Shown here: positions 47,247 to 59,700 of the stretch, piece after piece | How the letters are laid out: every line of letters begins with the position of its first letter | Numbering within the stretch: position 1 is the first letter of the stretch | Assembly (NCBI RefSeq): GCF_008806975.1 | Contig: NZ_CP031728.1 | Coordinates: forward strand, 5,311,501 to 5,375,500 | Length of the DNA: 64,000 bases | Source of the DNA: Cellvibrio sp. KY-GH-1 | Lineage (GTDB): Bacteria; Pseudomonadota; Gammaproteobacteria; Pseudomonadales; Cellvibrionaceae | Direction: 5' to 3' | Program-made: the position numbers and the translations under genes | The notes under the pieces: generated by a model | Told to the model about the DNA's origin: nothing | Database searches by the model: none | Seen by the model: only the letters and a program-made list of their open reading frames with translations

Positions 47247-47269
47247 CTGATATCCCACATGGGGGGCGA

Positions 47270-47593
47270 TTAACGCTCCAGATATTGCAGCTTGCCCGGA
47301 ACACCATCCCACTCAGCGTGATCGGCAGGGGCATCTTTGATCTCGGTAATGTTCGGCCAAACCTGCGCTAATTCCGCGTTTAACTCCAGGAATACCGCTT
47401 GATCATCCGGCAACTCGTCTTCAGAGAAAATGGCACCTACCGGGCATTCAGGTTCGCACAGGGCGCAATCAATACATTCATCCGGGTGAATCACCAGAAA
47501 ATTGGGGCCTTCGTAAAAGCAATCTACGGGGCAAACTTCCACACAGTCAGTGTGTTTACATTTGATGCAATTTTCCCCAACTACAAACGTCAT
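47270..47593 (-). CDS. fdxA: 7Fe ferredoxin (FdxA type)
   Basis: 107 residues from the ATG at 47593, with a GGAG just upstream; a longer frame adds an Arg-rich leader. It has nine cysteines: 9, 12, 17, 21, 25, 40, 43, 46, 50, arranged as in Azotobacter-type ferredoxin I, which binds one [3Fe-4S] and one [4Fe-4S] cluster. Motifs '[18 protein letters not shown]' and '[16 protein letters not shown]' are clear, and the C-terminal about 45 residues are the usual extension. It serves as a low-potential electron carrier. fdxA next to mutS is common in Pseudomonas relatives. Confidence 0.95.
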   Translation of the reverse strand: MTFVVGENCIKCKHTDCVEVCPVDCFYEGPNFLVIHPDECIDCALCEPECPVGAIFSEDELPDDQAVFLELNAELAQVWPNITEIKDAPADHAEWDGVPGKLQYLER

Positions 47594-47822
47594 AGGAGAC
47601 TCCCACAGGTAACAGAATTCAGTAATCGGTGTGCGTCGCCGCCTGGCGTTACGCAAGAAGCGCGCATTCTAAACAGCCAAGCCCGATTTGGGTAGGCTTT
47701 TTGCCGGGAATCAGCGCTGAAAATCGCTCAATTGCGTTTGAAAAAGCGCAATTGAGAATGGTTCTTTTTAAATAGAAATTTAATCGATAAACCATATTCA
47801 ATTTACCGATGCATTTTTCCTG

Positions 47823-50486
47823 TTACTTGCCGCGCGCATAAAGATCTTTCAAGCGATACAGTTGTTCCAGCGCTTCGCGTGGCGATAAGTTGTCTGGATT
47901 GATTTTATGTAATGCGGCCAAAGCCGGATTCGGTAAAGTATCAAATAAACCGGATTGCGCCGGCGACTCTAACGGAGTTGCCGGTGCTTGCGTATTTAGC
48001 GGTGCTGCTGGCGCGGCAAGTTCCTCTACGAATTGTGCTTGCGGTAGCACCGCTGAAGATTTAATGGAGTGCGGATGCTCACCATTTTCCAATAGCTGTA
48101 ATTGCTGGTGTGCCTCTGCTAATACCGCCGCAGGTATACCCGCCAGTTTTGCAACTTGCAAACCATAACTTTTACTGGCCGGACCTTCCTGTACTTTATG
48201 CAGGAACACAATATTGTCTTTGTGTTCGGTCGCATTCAAATGCACATTCACAATGCCGGGAACTGTTTCAGGCAGCGTGGTAATTTCAAAATAATGTGTT
48301 GCAAACAATGTAAAGGCGCGCACTTTTTCAGCGAGATGTTTTGCGCAGGCCCAGGCGAGTGACAAACCATCGAAGGTACTGGTGCCCCGACCAATCTCGT
48401 CCATTAACACCAAACTGCGTGCGGTGGCGTTGTGCAAAATGTTTGCTGTCTCGGTCATTTCCACCATAAAGGTCGAGCGACCACCGGCCAGATCATCCGC
48501 TGAACCAATACGCGTGAAAATACGATCCACAATTCCAATGTCGGCGGCCTGTGCGGGAACAAAGCTGCCAATGTGGGCCAGCAGAGTGATTAATGCCGCT
48601 TGCCGCATATAAGTCGATTTACCGCCCATGTTCGGGCCGGTAATGATTAGCATATGGCGTTGCGGATTAAATTCCAGGTCATTGGGTACAAAGGGAGCGC
48701 TAGTCACTTGCTCTACCACCGGGTGACGACCGCCGGTGATATGAATACCGGCGGCGAGCGATAACTTGGGTTTGCAAAAGCCCAGCGCATCCGCGCGCTC
48801 TGCCAGTGTGCCTATTACATCCAATTCTGAAACTGCCGCCGCGGAATCCTGCAGAGGAATTAATTGCGCATTTAAAATATCAATCAGTTCTTCGTAAAGG
48901 GCTTTCTCGCGCGCAAGTGCGCGGCTTTGCGCGGAGAGCGCTTTATCTTCAAATTCTTTCAATTCCGGCGTGATGTAGCGCTCGGCATTTTTGAGTGTCT
49001 GGCGACGAATATAATCGGCGGGTGCTTTTTCCGATTGAGCCGAGGTCAGCTCAATAAAATATCCATGCACGCGGTTGTAACCCACTTTTAGCGTTGGAAT
49101 GCCGGTGCGCTCGCGCTCGCGTGTTTCCAGATCCAATAAATATTGTCCTGCATTGGTGCTGATGTTGCGCAGATCATCCAGCTCGGCGTCGTAGCCCTCT
49201 GCAATTACTCCGCCGTCGCGAATTACCACTGGCGGATTTTCAATAATCGCACGTGAGAGTAAATCGACCATTTCGGGAAAGGTAGAAATCTGCTTTGCCA
49301 GATTTTTTAACTGCGCTGATTTTTTGGTGGCTAATTCATTTTGTAATTCAGGGTAGGTTGCAATCGACATCAGTAGTCGAGACAAGTCGCGCGGGCGCGC
49401 CGAGCGCAATGCCAGACGACCCAAAATACGCTCCATATCGCCAACACGTTTTAAAATTCCGTGAAAAATTTCAAACGCATAATTTTGCTGTAACTCTGCA
49501 ATAGCGTCCTGGCGGTTAATCAATAAGTCCAAATCACGCAGTGGACGGTTCAGCCAGCGACGCAGTAACCGGCTGCCCATGCTGGTGGCGGCGCGATTCA
49601 ATACAGAAAACAATGTATGTTCATCACCACCGGTTAAATTGATATCCAGCTCCAGATTGCGGCGCGTTGCAGCGTCCATAATCACCGCTTCATCGCGATT
49701 TTCATGTGCCAGGCTGCGCACATGGGGCAGCGCGGTGCGCTGGGTTTCGCGCGCGTAACTTAATAGACAGCCAGCCGCGCAAATCGCCGTTTTTAAATGA
49801 TCGCAACCAAAACCGGCGAGGTCTTTGGTGGCAAATTGCTGGATCAGCAAACGCTCGGCGGTTTCCAGATCAAATTCCCAGGGGCCGCGACGGCGCAAGC
49901 CTTTGCGATTTTCTGCCAATGCCGGTGTAGTGACGTGATCGCTAATCAGCAATTCGGCGGGGCTCAAACGCTGCAATTCGCCCAGCGCTGTTTCCAGTCC
50001 CTCCACTTCCAATACCAGGAAGCGACCGCTAGCCATATCTAATGAAGCAATACCAAAGGTTTCGCCCGATTGATGTAATGCAACCAACAGGTTATCGCGG
50101 CGCGAATCGAGCAGCGCTTCATCGCTCACCGTTCCTGGCGTCACTATGCGCATTACCTTGCGTTCAACGGGACCTTTGCTGGTCGCCGGGTCGCCAATTT
50201 GTTCGCAGATGGCGACCGAAACGCCGGCCTTTACCAGTTTGGCCAAATAGCCATCGGCTGCATGGAAAGGGATCCCGGCCATGGGGATGGGCTCGCCATT
50301 GGACTTGCCGCGTGCGGTCAGGGTCACATCCAGCAGTTCAGAGGCCTTTTTGGCATCGTCAAAAAACAGCTCGTAAAAGTCGCCCATGCGGTAAAACACC
50401 AGCTCATCTTTATGCTGTGCTTTTATGCGCAGGTACTGCTGCATCATGGGGGTGTGGCTGTCGTTGGCTTCGAGGGTGCTAGACAT
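47823..50486 (-). CDS. mutS: DNA mismatch repair protein MutS
   Basis: 887 residues (E. coli MutS is 853). It recognises mismatches and recruits MutL. The mismatch-binding Phe-X-Glu is in '[19 protein letters not shown]' near the N-terminus (FYELF). The Walker A '[17 protein letters not shown]' and Walker B region '[16 protein letters not shown]' are intact, followed by '[10 protein letters not shown]'. The C-terminal tail after about 800 is Ala/Pro-rich and longer than in E. coli, ending with '[16 protein letters not shown]', the tetramerisation tail. It lies upstream of fdxA on the same strand, divergent from the giant gene at 50797. Confidence 0.97.
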   Translation of the reverse strand: MSSTLEANDSHTPMMQQYLRIKAQHKDELVFYRMGDFYELFFDDAKKASELLDVTLTARGKSNGEPIPMAGIPFHAADGYLAKLVKAGVSVAICEQIGDPATSKGPVERKVMRIVTPGTVSDEALLDSRRDNLLVALHQSGETFGIASLDMASGRFLVLEVEGLETALGELQRLSPAELLISDHVTTPALAENRKGLRRRGPWEFDLETAERLLIQQFATKDLAGFGCDHLKTAICAAGCLLSYARETQRTALPHVRSLAHENRDEAVIMDAATRRNLELDINLTGGDEHTLFSVLNRAATSMGSRLLRRWLNRPLRDLDLLINRQDAIAELQQNYAFEIFHGILKRVGDMERILGRLALRSARPRDLSRLLMSIATYPELQNELATKKSAQLKNLAKQISTFPEMVDLLSRAIIENPPVVIRDGGVIAEGYDAELDDLRNISTNAGQYLLDLETRERERTGIPTLKVGYNRVHGYFIELTSAQSEKAPADYIRRQTLKNAERYITPELKEFEDKALSAQSRALAREKALYEELIDILNAQLIPLQDSAAAVSELDVIGTLAERADALGFCKPKLSLAAGIHITGGRHPVVEQVTSAPFVPNDLEFNPQRHMLIITGPNMGGKSTYMRQAALITLLAHIGSFVPAQAADIGIVDRIFTRIGSADDLAGGRSTFMVEMTETANILHNATARSLVLMDEIGRGTSTFDGLSLAWACAKHLAEKVRAFTLFATHYFEITTLPETVPGIVNVHLNATEHKDNIVFLHKVQEGPASKSYGLQVAKLAGIPAAVLAEAHQQLQLLENGEHPHSIKSSAVLPQAQFVEELAAPAAPLNTQAPATPLESPAQSGLFDTLPNPALAALHKINPDNLSPREALEQLYRLKDLYARGK

Positions 50487-50796
50487 AGGGGGTAACCGGA
50501 TCTGGAGCGAAATGAGCCGGCCATTTTACGGGAAATCGAGGGTGGGTAAAGGGTGGGTAATCGTCTAGATCGACATCTGCAAATTCATTAGTGAAAAGGT
50601 GCAATGGCGAAACAAATTGGGCTAACAAGAACCTGGAGTTTTTTATGTTTTTTGGGCATAACTCTGCCATTTATGAAGAAGTATTGGTATATTCAAAGGT
50701 TTGTAATTTTAAATAGTTATGGTGTCATGGCTCCTCATTCCGATTGGATAGCGGAGGGGCGACAGGATTAAACATTCGCAATAGGAATCTAGGAAA
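50487..50796. other. 310-base gap between mutS and the giant RHS-RTX gene
   Basis: It separates the divergent mutS (minus) and the giant gene (plus) and should hold both promoters. The sequence is AT-rich from about 50630 to 50710. I see no strong -35/-10 pair and no RNA gene. An AGGAA at 50783-50787 is positioned as ribosome-binding site for the giant gene, and an in-frame TAG at 50782-50784 fixes the upstream limit of that frame. Confidence 0.6.
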
Positions 50797-53700
50797 ATGG
50801 TTGCAATTGTCTCTGGATCTGGTCTGGGTTTATTAAACGTACAAGTCGCTAAATCAGACGTAGGAGGGGCAGGGAACAGCCAGATAGCAACCCATGTAAA
50901 CGCCACCACAGGGAATTTGATTCTGAGGCAAAGGGATGAAATCCTGGTTAATGATGCCATTGGTTATCAGATCCTTCGAACCTACAACAGCCTTGGTCAG
51001 CTGGACGGTGATAACAATGATGGACACCGGTTCAGCTTTAACCAGACGCTAAGCAACTATGTTGCGCTCTCCACAATTACCCGCACCGCCGCCGATGGCT
51101 CCGCAACTGTATTTACCTACGTGCGCACCGAGACTGGTGTTGATTATTACCAGAGTGCTGATGGTGATGGTGCGCACGACACTTTGTCGTTCAATGGAAC
51201 GGCCTGGGTGTATTCCAAAGACGGCGGTGTAACGAGCGAGACCTATCAATCATTCGGAGGCAGCTGGAGACTGGCGAGTCTCACGGATGCTGCAGGCCGT
51301 TTGACGCGCATTACCTACGATGGATCAAACCGGGTGAGTTTGATCGAAGTGTTTACCAAGGCGGATCACACCCAACCCGAGCAAGCAGTGCGCATCGAGT
51401 ACAACGGCAGTGGCCAGGTACAGGCGCTGGTCAATCGTATTTATGACGGTGCGACCTGGACGGAGAAAACCGCTACACGCTACCAATACGATGCGGCGGG
51501 TAGACTGGAATCCGTAATCACTGATTTGACGCCGGACGATAATACTATTGCTGACGGCAAGGTATATCGGGTGACCTATACCTACGACGGTACGTCCACC
51601 CGTATCGCCAGTGTCACGGAAAGCAATGGGCAGGTTACCAGCCTGACCTATGAGCAGGATTCGGTTAGCCTGAAATGGCGAGTCAAAACGGTAGCGCAAG
51701 GAAGTAGCCCTGCGACTACGTTTTTCTATGGCACCAACACCACCAGTGTATTTGACTCACTGGGTCAGGAGTGGATTTATAAGTTTGATGCCAAGGGCCA
51801 ACTGCTGGAGCAGCAATCGCCAGCCCTGAATGGCCAGCGGTTATCGACTCGCTATGAATACGATACCAAAGGCAATATCGCCGCAACCATTGATGGTGAA
51901 AACAACCGTATTACCTATACCTATGACATCGCCGGTAACGCGATCGGCCAGCAGGATGACCTGGGGAATACCGTCAAGCGTGTATACAACACCCGCAACC
52001 AGTTGTTATCCGAAACCCTCTATCAAACGCCGGATCCGGATGGTGGTGGAGCGGAAACTGCCCAAAAGCCACTCACCACACGCTATGTATATAACAGTGC
52101 CGGATTGTTGCGCTTTGAAGTTTCGGCGGCTGGTCGTGTTACTGAGCACCAGTACAATGCAAACGGGGAAAAAACCAGCACGATCAAATACGGCGGTGCG
52201 GTTTATAACCTGGCGGCACTCACACCGGCTGATAGTCTCAGCGAAGCCGATTTAACTACCTGGATTTCTGGCCAGAATCTCGCAAAAAATCAACGTACGG
52301 ATTTCGAATACGACCTGCGTGGTCAATTAAGCAAAACGACCCAACATTCCCAGGTTAACAGCAGTGGTGCGGGTGTTCTCAACACCGCCACCAAAATTAC
52401 CAGCCATGTGTACGACCCGTTTGGCCGTTTGTTGCAGCAGGTCAACACCCGCGGATCGCAAAGTGATACCACCACTTACACCTACGACGGGCTCGGTCGT
52501 CGCCTGACCGAATTACTGCCGGATGGTGGCTTGTCGACAACCACCTACAGTGATGCGGCCCATGCAATCCAGGTGGTGAATGCCGAGGGTACCAGCACGT
52601 TGAGTACCTATGACGCTGCCGGACGTTTGGTCAGCATTGCCCAGCAAGCGCCTGTGGGTTCATCAACTCCCGCACGGGAAACCCTGTATTTTTATGATGA
52701 CGCTGGCCAGCGTCGAGGTGAACAGGCGCCGGATGGTTCGCGCAGTTACATTTTTTACGATGCGGCCGGCCGTACAACTGCCACCGTGGATGCCACCGGT
52801 GCGGTAACTGAATATGTTTATGACCGCCGAGGTTTAAAAACCAAAACCACCCAATACGCCAATCGTGTTAACACTCAATCATGGCTGGTTGCTGGCAAGG
52901 TAGTTCCCTCTGATATCGCTCTTATCCGACCGGTTGCCGATGCTCAACGGGACAGGTCTACCCAAAATTTGTATGACGCTGCCGGTCGATTGTTGTATGC
53001 AATGGATGCGGAAAACAACATCACCTTTTATCAATACGATGGTGCAGGTCGTCTGACGGGTACCGAGAAATTCACCGGTGATGATGAAAGTTTTGCCTTG
53101 CTGGATGTGAAGATTGAAAACGTACAGCGCAAGCCACGCGGTGCACAGGGCAACCTGTTTGGTACGGCGAACAATGACAATTTGCTGGGCAGTGATATTG
53201 CACAATCGCTCTACGGTTATGCCGGTATTGACACGCTCGATGGTGGCTTGGGCAATGACTATCTCTACGGTGGTGACCAGACCGATACCCTGATTGGTAA
53301 CGAGGATGACGATTACCTGTACGGCGGTAATCATGATGACTTCCTCTACGGGTCGAGTGGTAACGACAACTTAAATGGTGAAGCGGGTAATGACCAGTTA
53401 TGGGGTGGCACAGGGAATGACAATCTTGATGGTGGAGCAGGGAGTGATATTTATTATTTCGGGTATGGGGATGGACAAGACACCATCAGCAGTAGTGATT
53501 CAACAGTAGGTCGGGTTGATACATTGCGATTGAACGACGCGATTGCAGTTTCAGATGTACGTCTGGCGCGCGATGGGTACCATCTATATGTGATTTTAAA
53601 GAGCACCGGCGAGCAAATCGCGGTGAATTACCATTTTTATTATGCTGAATATGCAATTACACAAATTGTTTTTGGTGACGGAACTGTTTGGGACAAGGCA

Positions 53701-56700
53701 GCAATACATAATATTTTATCGATTGGTACTGAGAATTCGGATACTTATCTTGCAGGCGATGGACGTGATGATGTTTTGAATGGATTGGCAGGAAACGACA
53801 TTATGGGTGGTCGTTTGGGTAACGATACCTTAGATGGTGGTTCGGGTGATGATAGTTTGTGGGGTGACGAAGGCAGTGATGTCTTAATTGGTGGTGTTGG
53901 GGCAGATAGCTTATACGGTGGAGCGGATAATGATTCGCTTTATGGTGGTGCTGGCAATGACAATTTGAGTGGTGATGCCGGTAACGACCATCTTATCGGC
54001 GGGTCAGGCAATGATAGCTTGGATGGCGGTGCTGGAAGCGATACTTATTATTTTGGCTATGGCAGCGGGCAAGACACTATCAGTTCTTCTGATACAACTG
54101 TAGGTCGAGTTGATACGATACGCTTGGATAATGCGGTACCAGTATCAGATGTTCGTTTGACACGCGATACATACCATCTATACGTGATTTTAAAGAGCAC
54201 CGGCGAGCAAATCGCGGTGAATTACCATTTTTATTATGCTGAATATGCAATTACACAAATTGTTTTTGGTGACGGAACTGTTTGGGATAAGGCAGCAATA
54301 CATAATATTTTATCGATTGGTACTGAGAATTCGGATACTTATCTTGTAGGTGATGGACGTGATGACGTTTTAAATGGATTGGCTGGGAAAGACATCATGG
54401 GTGGTCGTTTGGGTAACGACACATTAGATGGTGGTTTGGATGATGATGGATTGTGGGGCGATGAAGGGAATGATGTACTAATCGGTGGCTCTGGTGCAGA
54501 CAGTTTATACGGTGGTGCAGATAACGATTCGCTTTACGGTGGAGCTGGTAATGATAGTTTAAATGGTGATGCAGGCAATGACCATCTTATCGGCGGATCA
54601 GGCAACGATAATTTAGATGGTGGTGCCGGAAGCGATACGTATTATTTTGGCTATGGAGATGGCAAGGACACAATAATGTCCTCTGATACAACCGTAGGTC
54701 GAGTTGATACTCTGCGTTTGGATAATGCAGTGCTGGCATCCGATGTTCGTTTGGCTCGTGATACTTACCATCTCTATATAATTTTAAATAGCACCGGTGA
54801 TCAAATCACCGTGAATTATCACTTTTATTATCCCGAATATGCACTGACACAGATTGTGTTTGGTAATGGAACTATTTGGTCTGCTACAGACATACAAAAT
54901 ATTGCAGCATCCAGTGTTGCACCCACTGCACAAACTATTTCAGGAACTACAAACAACGATAGTTTATCTGGAGGAGCCGGCAAAGATACTATCAGCGGTG
55001 CCTTGGGTAATGACAGCCTGTTGGGTAATGCTGGTAATGACTCTTTAAATGGCGATGCAGGTGATGATCATTTAGTTGGTGGTAAAGGTGATGATTATCT
55101 TGTTGGCGGTGCAGGGAATGACACTTACTACTTCGCTTACGGCGATGGACGTGATGCAATTTATAATTACGATCCTGTTGTAGGTCGTACCGATATTTTG
55201 CGATTGGATAATGCAATATCAGTATCAGATGTTCGCTTAACCCGTTCTGGTGATGAGTTATACGTTACGCTCCTGAGTACGGGCGACTACGTTCAAGTAC
55301 AGTCTCACTTTTATTCGTCCGGGTATGCAATAAATAGCATCGTTTTTGGCGATGGTACTGTCTGGGATGCAGCGGCGATCCAATTGATTATTTCTACTGG
55401 TACTGCTGAGTCTGAGAGTCTGTATGGAGATTCAGGAAATAACACTATTGTTGGTCTTGCCGGTCGTGATCAAATTTTTGGTGGTGCAGGCAACGATACG
55501 CTTGATGGTGGAATAGATAACGACACTCTGTGGGGGGACGCTGGCGATGACGTCCTGATCGGTGGAGATGGTGCTGATGTTCTCTACAGCGGTGCAGGAA
55601 ATGATTGGTTATACGGTGGTGCTGGAAACGATTCCTTTGATGGTGGTGATGGTGACGATAATTTAATTGGTGATTCCGGTGCAGATAATATTTCTGGTGG
55701 AACTGGTAATGACCATCTGACGGGTGGTTCCGGCAATGATCAACTCAGTGGTGATGCCGGTAACGATACCTATTACTTTGGGTATGGCTCAGGTCAGGAC
55801 ACGATCAGCAACTATGATACAACCGCTGGTCGTACAGATATTCTTCGCTTGGATAGTGCCGTCACTGTAAGTGATGTCGCTCTCTACCGCTCAAGCGATC
55901 ACCTCTATCTCACCTTAAAGAGCACAAGTGAAAGCGTCGTAATTTCAAACCACTTTTATTCCAATCACTATGCGATTAATTCTATTGTATTTGGTGATGG
56001 AACTGTTTGGAATGCGGAGCAAATTCAAACTCTGGTTACATCTGGAACCCAGCTTGCTAATTATCTTGTTGGTGATGCCCGCAACGATAATCTTTCCGGG
56101 TTAAGCGGCAATGATACGCTTTATGGTTGGGGTGGCGACGATATTCTCGATGGTGGTATTGAAAATGATGTCCTCTATGGAGGTATTGGCCACGATATCC
56201 TTATTGGTGGTTTAGGAAGTGATCATCTTCGTGGTGAAGATGGAGACGATACATTAAATGGTGGTGCAGGAAACGATGCACTCTATGGTGGCAATGGGCG
56301 CGATGTATATTTATTCGAACCGAATTTTGGTTCAGACATCATCAGTAATGCAGATGGTGTAACTGAATCTCAGGCAAACCGTTTCGATATTATTCGTTTT
56401 GGCAACGGTATTTCTTCTTCCGACATCCGCGTTACTCGTAGCAGTAATAATTTGGTTGTTACGCACGTTCCTTCCGGCAATAAAATCACAGTCAGCGAGT
56501 TTTTCCTCAGTGATGGCAATTCAACCAATGCGATAGGCGCTATCGAATTTGCCAACGGCGTTTTGTGGCAAAAAACTGATTTGATGTCCAAGGTGCTTGT
56601 CTCCACCGATAGCATTGATGTGATTTACGGTTTTGATACCACCGATGATGTATTGCGGGGTGGCCAAGGTGTTGACACCCTTTATGGTCGTGCCGGAAAT

Positions 56701-59700
56701 GATTTCCTGGATGGTGGGGATGATGCGGACACTATTTATGGTGAAGGCGGTAATGATTGGCTCGTTGGCGGTTTGGGGAATGATAGTCTTTGGGGAGGTG
56801 TCGGTGATGACTATCTTGAAGGCCAAGTAGGAAATGATTACATCTATGGTGGTGACCACAACGATAGGTTGTATGGTGGTGCTGGGGATGACAATTTAAG
56901 TGGCGATGCAGGAAATGATTATTTAGCCGGGGGAATGGGTAACGATGCACTTGATGGCGGCGCAGGCAACGATACCTATTATTTTGGTTATGGCGATGGT
57001 CAGGACACTATCTCTTCATATGATACAAGTGCTGGTCGCAGTGACATCATTCGTCTTGATGATGCAATATCAGTGTCTGATGTTCGATTAACTCGTTACG
57101 ATCGTCATTTGTATTTAACCTTAAAAAGCACTGGCGATCAGATTGCCGTTAATTATCACTTTTCAAATCCTGCGGAATATTCAATCACGCAAATTATTTT
57201 TGGTGATGGCACTGTTTGGAATTTTGCGGATATACAAAATATTGTTTCCACCGGGACAGAAGAGTCAGATACATATCTTGCAGGTGATGGTCGTAACGAC
57301 ACATTAAGTGGACTTGCCGGAAAGGATACATTGGGTGGTCGTGCGGGCAATGACACCATTGACGGTGGATTGGACGATGACAGCTTATGGGGCGATGAGG
57401 GCAATGATGTATTGCTGGGGGGCAGTGGCTCCGATTATTTATACGGTGGCAACGATAGCGACTCGCTTTACGGTGGTGCTGGTAACGACAGTCTGAGTGG
57501 CGATGCGGGAAATGATCATTTATTTGGTGGAATTGGCAACGATAATTTAGATGGTGGTGCAGGCAGCGATACCTATTATTTTGGTTACGGCGATGGTCAG
57601 GACACTATCTCTTCATATGATACAAGTGCTGGTCGCAGTGACATCATTCGTCTTGATAATGCAATATCAGTGTCTGATGTTCGATTAACTCGTTACGATC
57701 GTCATTTGTATTTAACCTTAAAAAGCACTGGCGATCAGATTGCTGTTAATTATCACTTCTCAAATCCTGCGGAATATTCAATCACGCAAATTGTTTTTGG
57801 TGATGGCACTGTTTGGAGTTTTGAGGATATACAAAATATTGTTTCCACCGGGACAGAAGAGTCAGATACATATCTTGCAGGTGATGGTCGTAACGACACA
57901 TTAAGTGGACTTGCCGGAAAGGATACATTGGGTGGTCGTGCGGGCAATGACACCATTGACGGTGGATTGGACGATGACAGCTTATGGGGCGATGAGGGCA
58001 ATGATGTATTGCTGGGGGGCAGTGGCTCCGATTATTTATACGGTGGCAACGATAGCGACTCGCTTTACGGTGGTGCTGGTAACGACAGTCTGAGTGGCGA
58101 TGCGGGAAATGATCATTTATTTGGTGGAATTGGCAACGATAATTTAGATGGTGGTGCAGGCAGCGATACCTATTATTTTGGTTACGGCGATGGTCAGGAC
58201 ACTATCTCTTCATATGATACAAGTGCTGGTCGCAGTGACATCATTCGTCTTGATAATGCAATATCAGTGTCTGATGTTCGATTAACTCGTTACGATCGTC
58301 ATTTGTATTTAACCTTAAAAAGCACTGGCGATCAGATTGCTGTTAATTATCACTTCTCAAATCCTGCGGAATATTCAATCACGCAAATTGTTTTTGGTGA
58401 TGGCACTGTTTGGAGTTTTGAGGATATACAAAATATTGTTTCCACCGGAACTGAAGACTCAGATTCTTCTCTGGTGGGCGATGTTCGTAACGATATCTTA
58501 AGAGGTTTGGCAGGAAAGGATGCGTTATCGGGCCGTGCAGGTAATGACACTCTGGATGGTGGTTTGGATACCGATAGTCTTTGGGGAGAAGAAGGCAACG
58601 ATTTGTTATTGGGTGGCTCTGGTAACGACACGCTATACGGTGGAGTAGGTAACGATTCACTTTATGGAGGTGCGGATAACGATACCTTGAATGGTGACGA
58701 GGGTGATGATTATTTAGTTGGTGGTTTGGGCAATGATTATCAGCGTGGTGATGCTGGCAACGATACTTATTATTTTAGTTATGGTGATGGCAACGACACT
58801 ATTTATGCGTATGACACTACCGCGGGTCGCATAGAGACTCTCCGTCTTGCGGACGCAATATTACCCACTGATGTTCGTTTGGTAAGGACTGGCTCTTCTA
58901 ATTACGATTTGCGAATCACGTTAATCAGCACTGGTGAAACTATCACAGTTGATTATCATTTTTACGGCGCTTCCTATGCACTTACTAATATCGTATTTGG
59001 TAATGGTACTGTCTGGAATGCTTCCCAAATTTCGTCCAATATTGTTACTGCTCCTGCAGCCCAAACGTTAACAGGAACTACCGGTAACGATGTCTTGTCG
59101 GGTGCGCAGGGCAATGATGTTTTTTATGCAGGAGCTGGTAATGACACGCTCAATGGCGGCGCTGGTGCTGATAACCTCCGGGGTGAGGCGGGTGATGACC
59201 ATTTAACCGGTGGTATTGGCAACGATTCTCTGACCGGTGGTGCTGGTAATGATACCTACTATTTCGGTTACGGTGACGGGCAAGACAGTATCGATAATTA
59301 CGACACTACGGCTGGACGTATCGATACATTGCGTTTGCACAGCTCAGTGCCTGTCTCTGATGTTCGCTTAACTCGCTCAGGTAATTATCTCTATATTAAT
59401 CTCGTCAGCACTGGCGAATATATCGCTGTTGAAAATCACTTTATCTCATCCTCCTACGCGATTAACCAAATTATTTTCGGTGACTCAACTGTGTGGGATG
59501 CCACTACAATTCAAGCCAGTCTTTCGACGGGCAGTGATGAGTCCCAAGTACTGTATGGGTCTACATTATCTGGGTTAGTTGGTAGGGATACGCTGATTGG
59601 TGGCACCAGTAACGATTCTCTTGATGGCGGTATCGATAACGATGTCCTGTACGGAGAAGCAGGAAGTGATTGGCTGTTTGGGAATACCGGCTCTGACACT

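Noticed and set aside
50630..50796. A sigma-70 promoter for the giant gene
   Set aside because: AT-rich patches exist, but no TTGACA/TATAAT pair with correct spacing could be read with confidence.
57156..58001. Two identical minus-strand frames (57156-57404 and 57753-58001) opposite the RTX block
   Set aside because: They are mirror frames of the duplicated RTX module; their protein is Ser/Pro-rich low complexity from the reverse of GGxGxD repeats and has no start signals.
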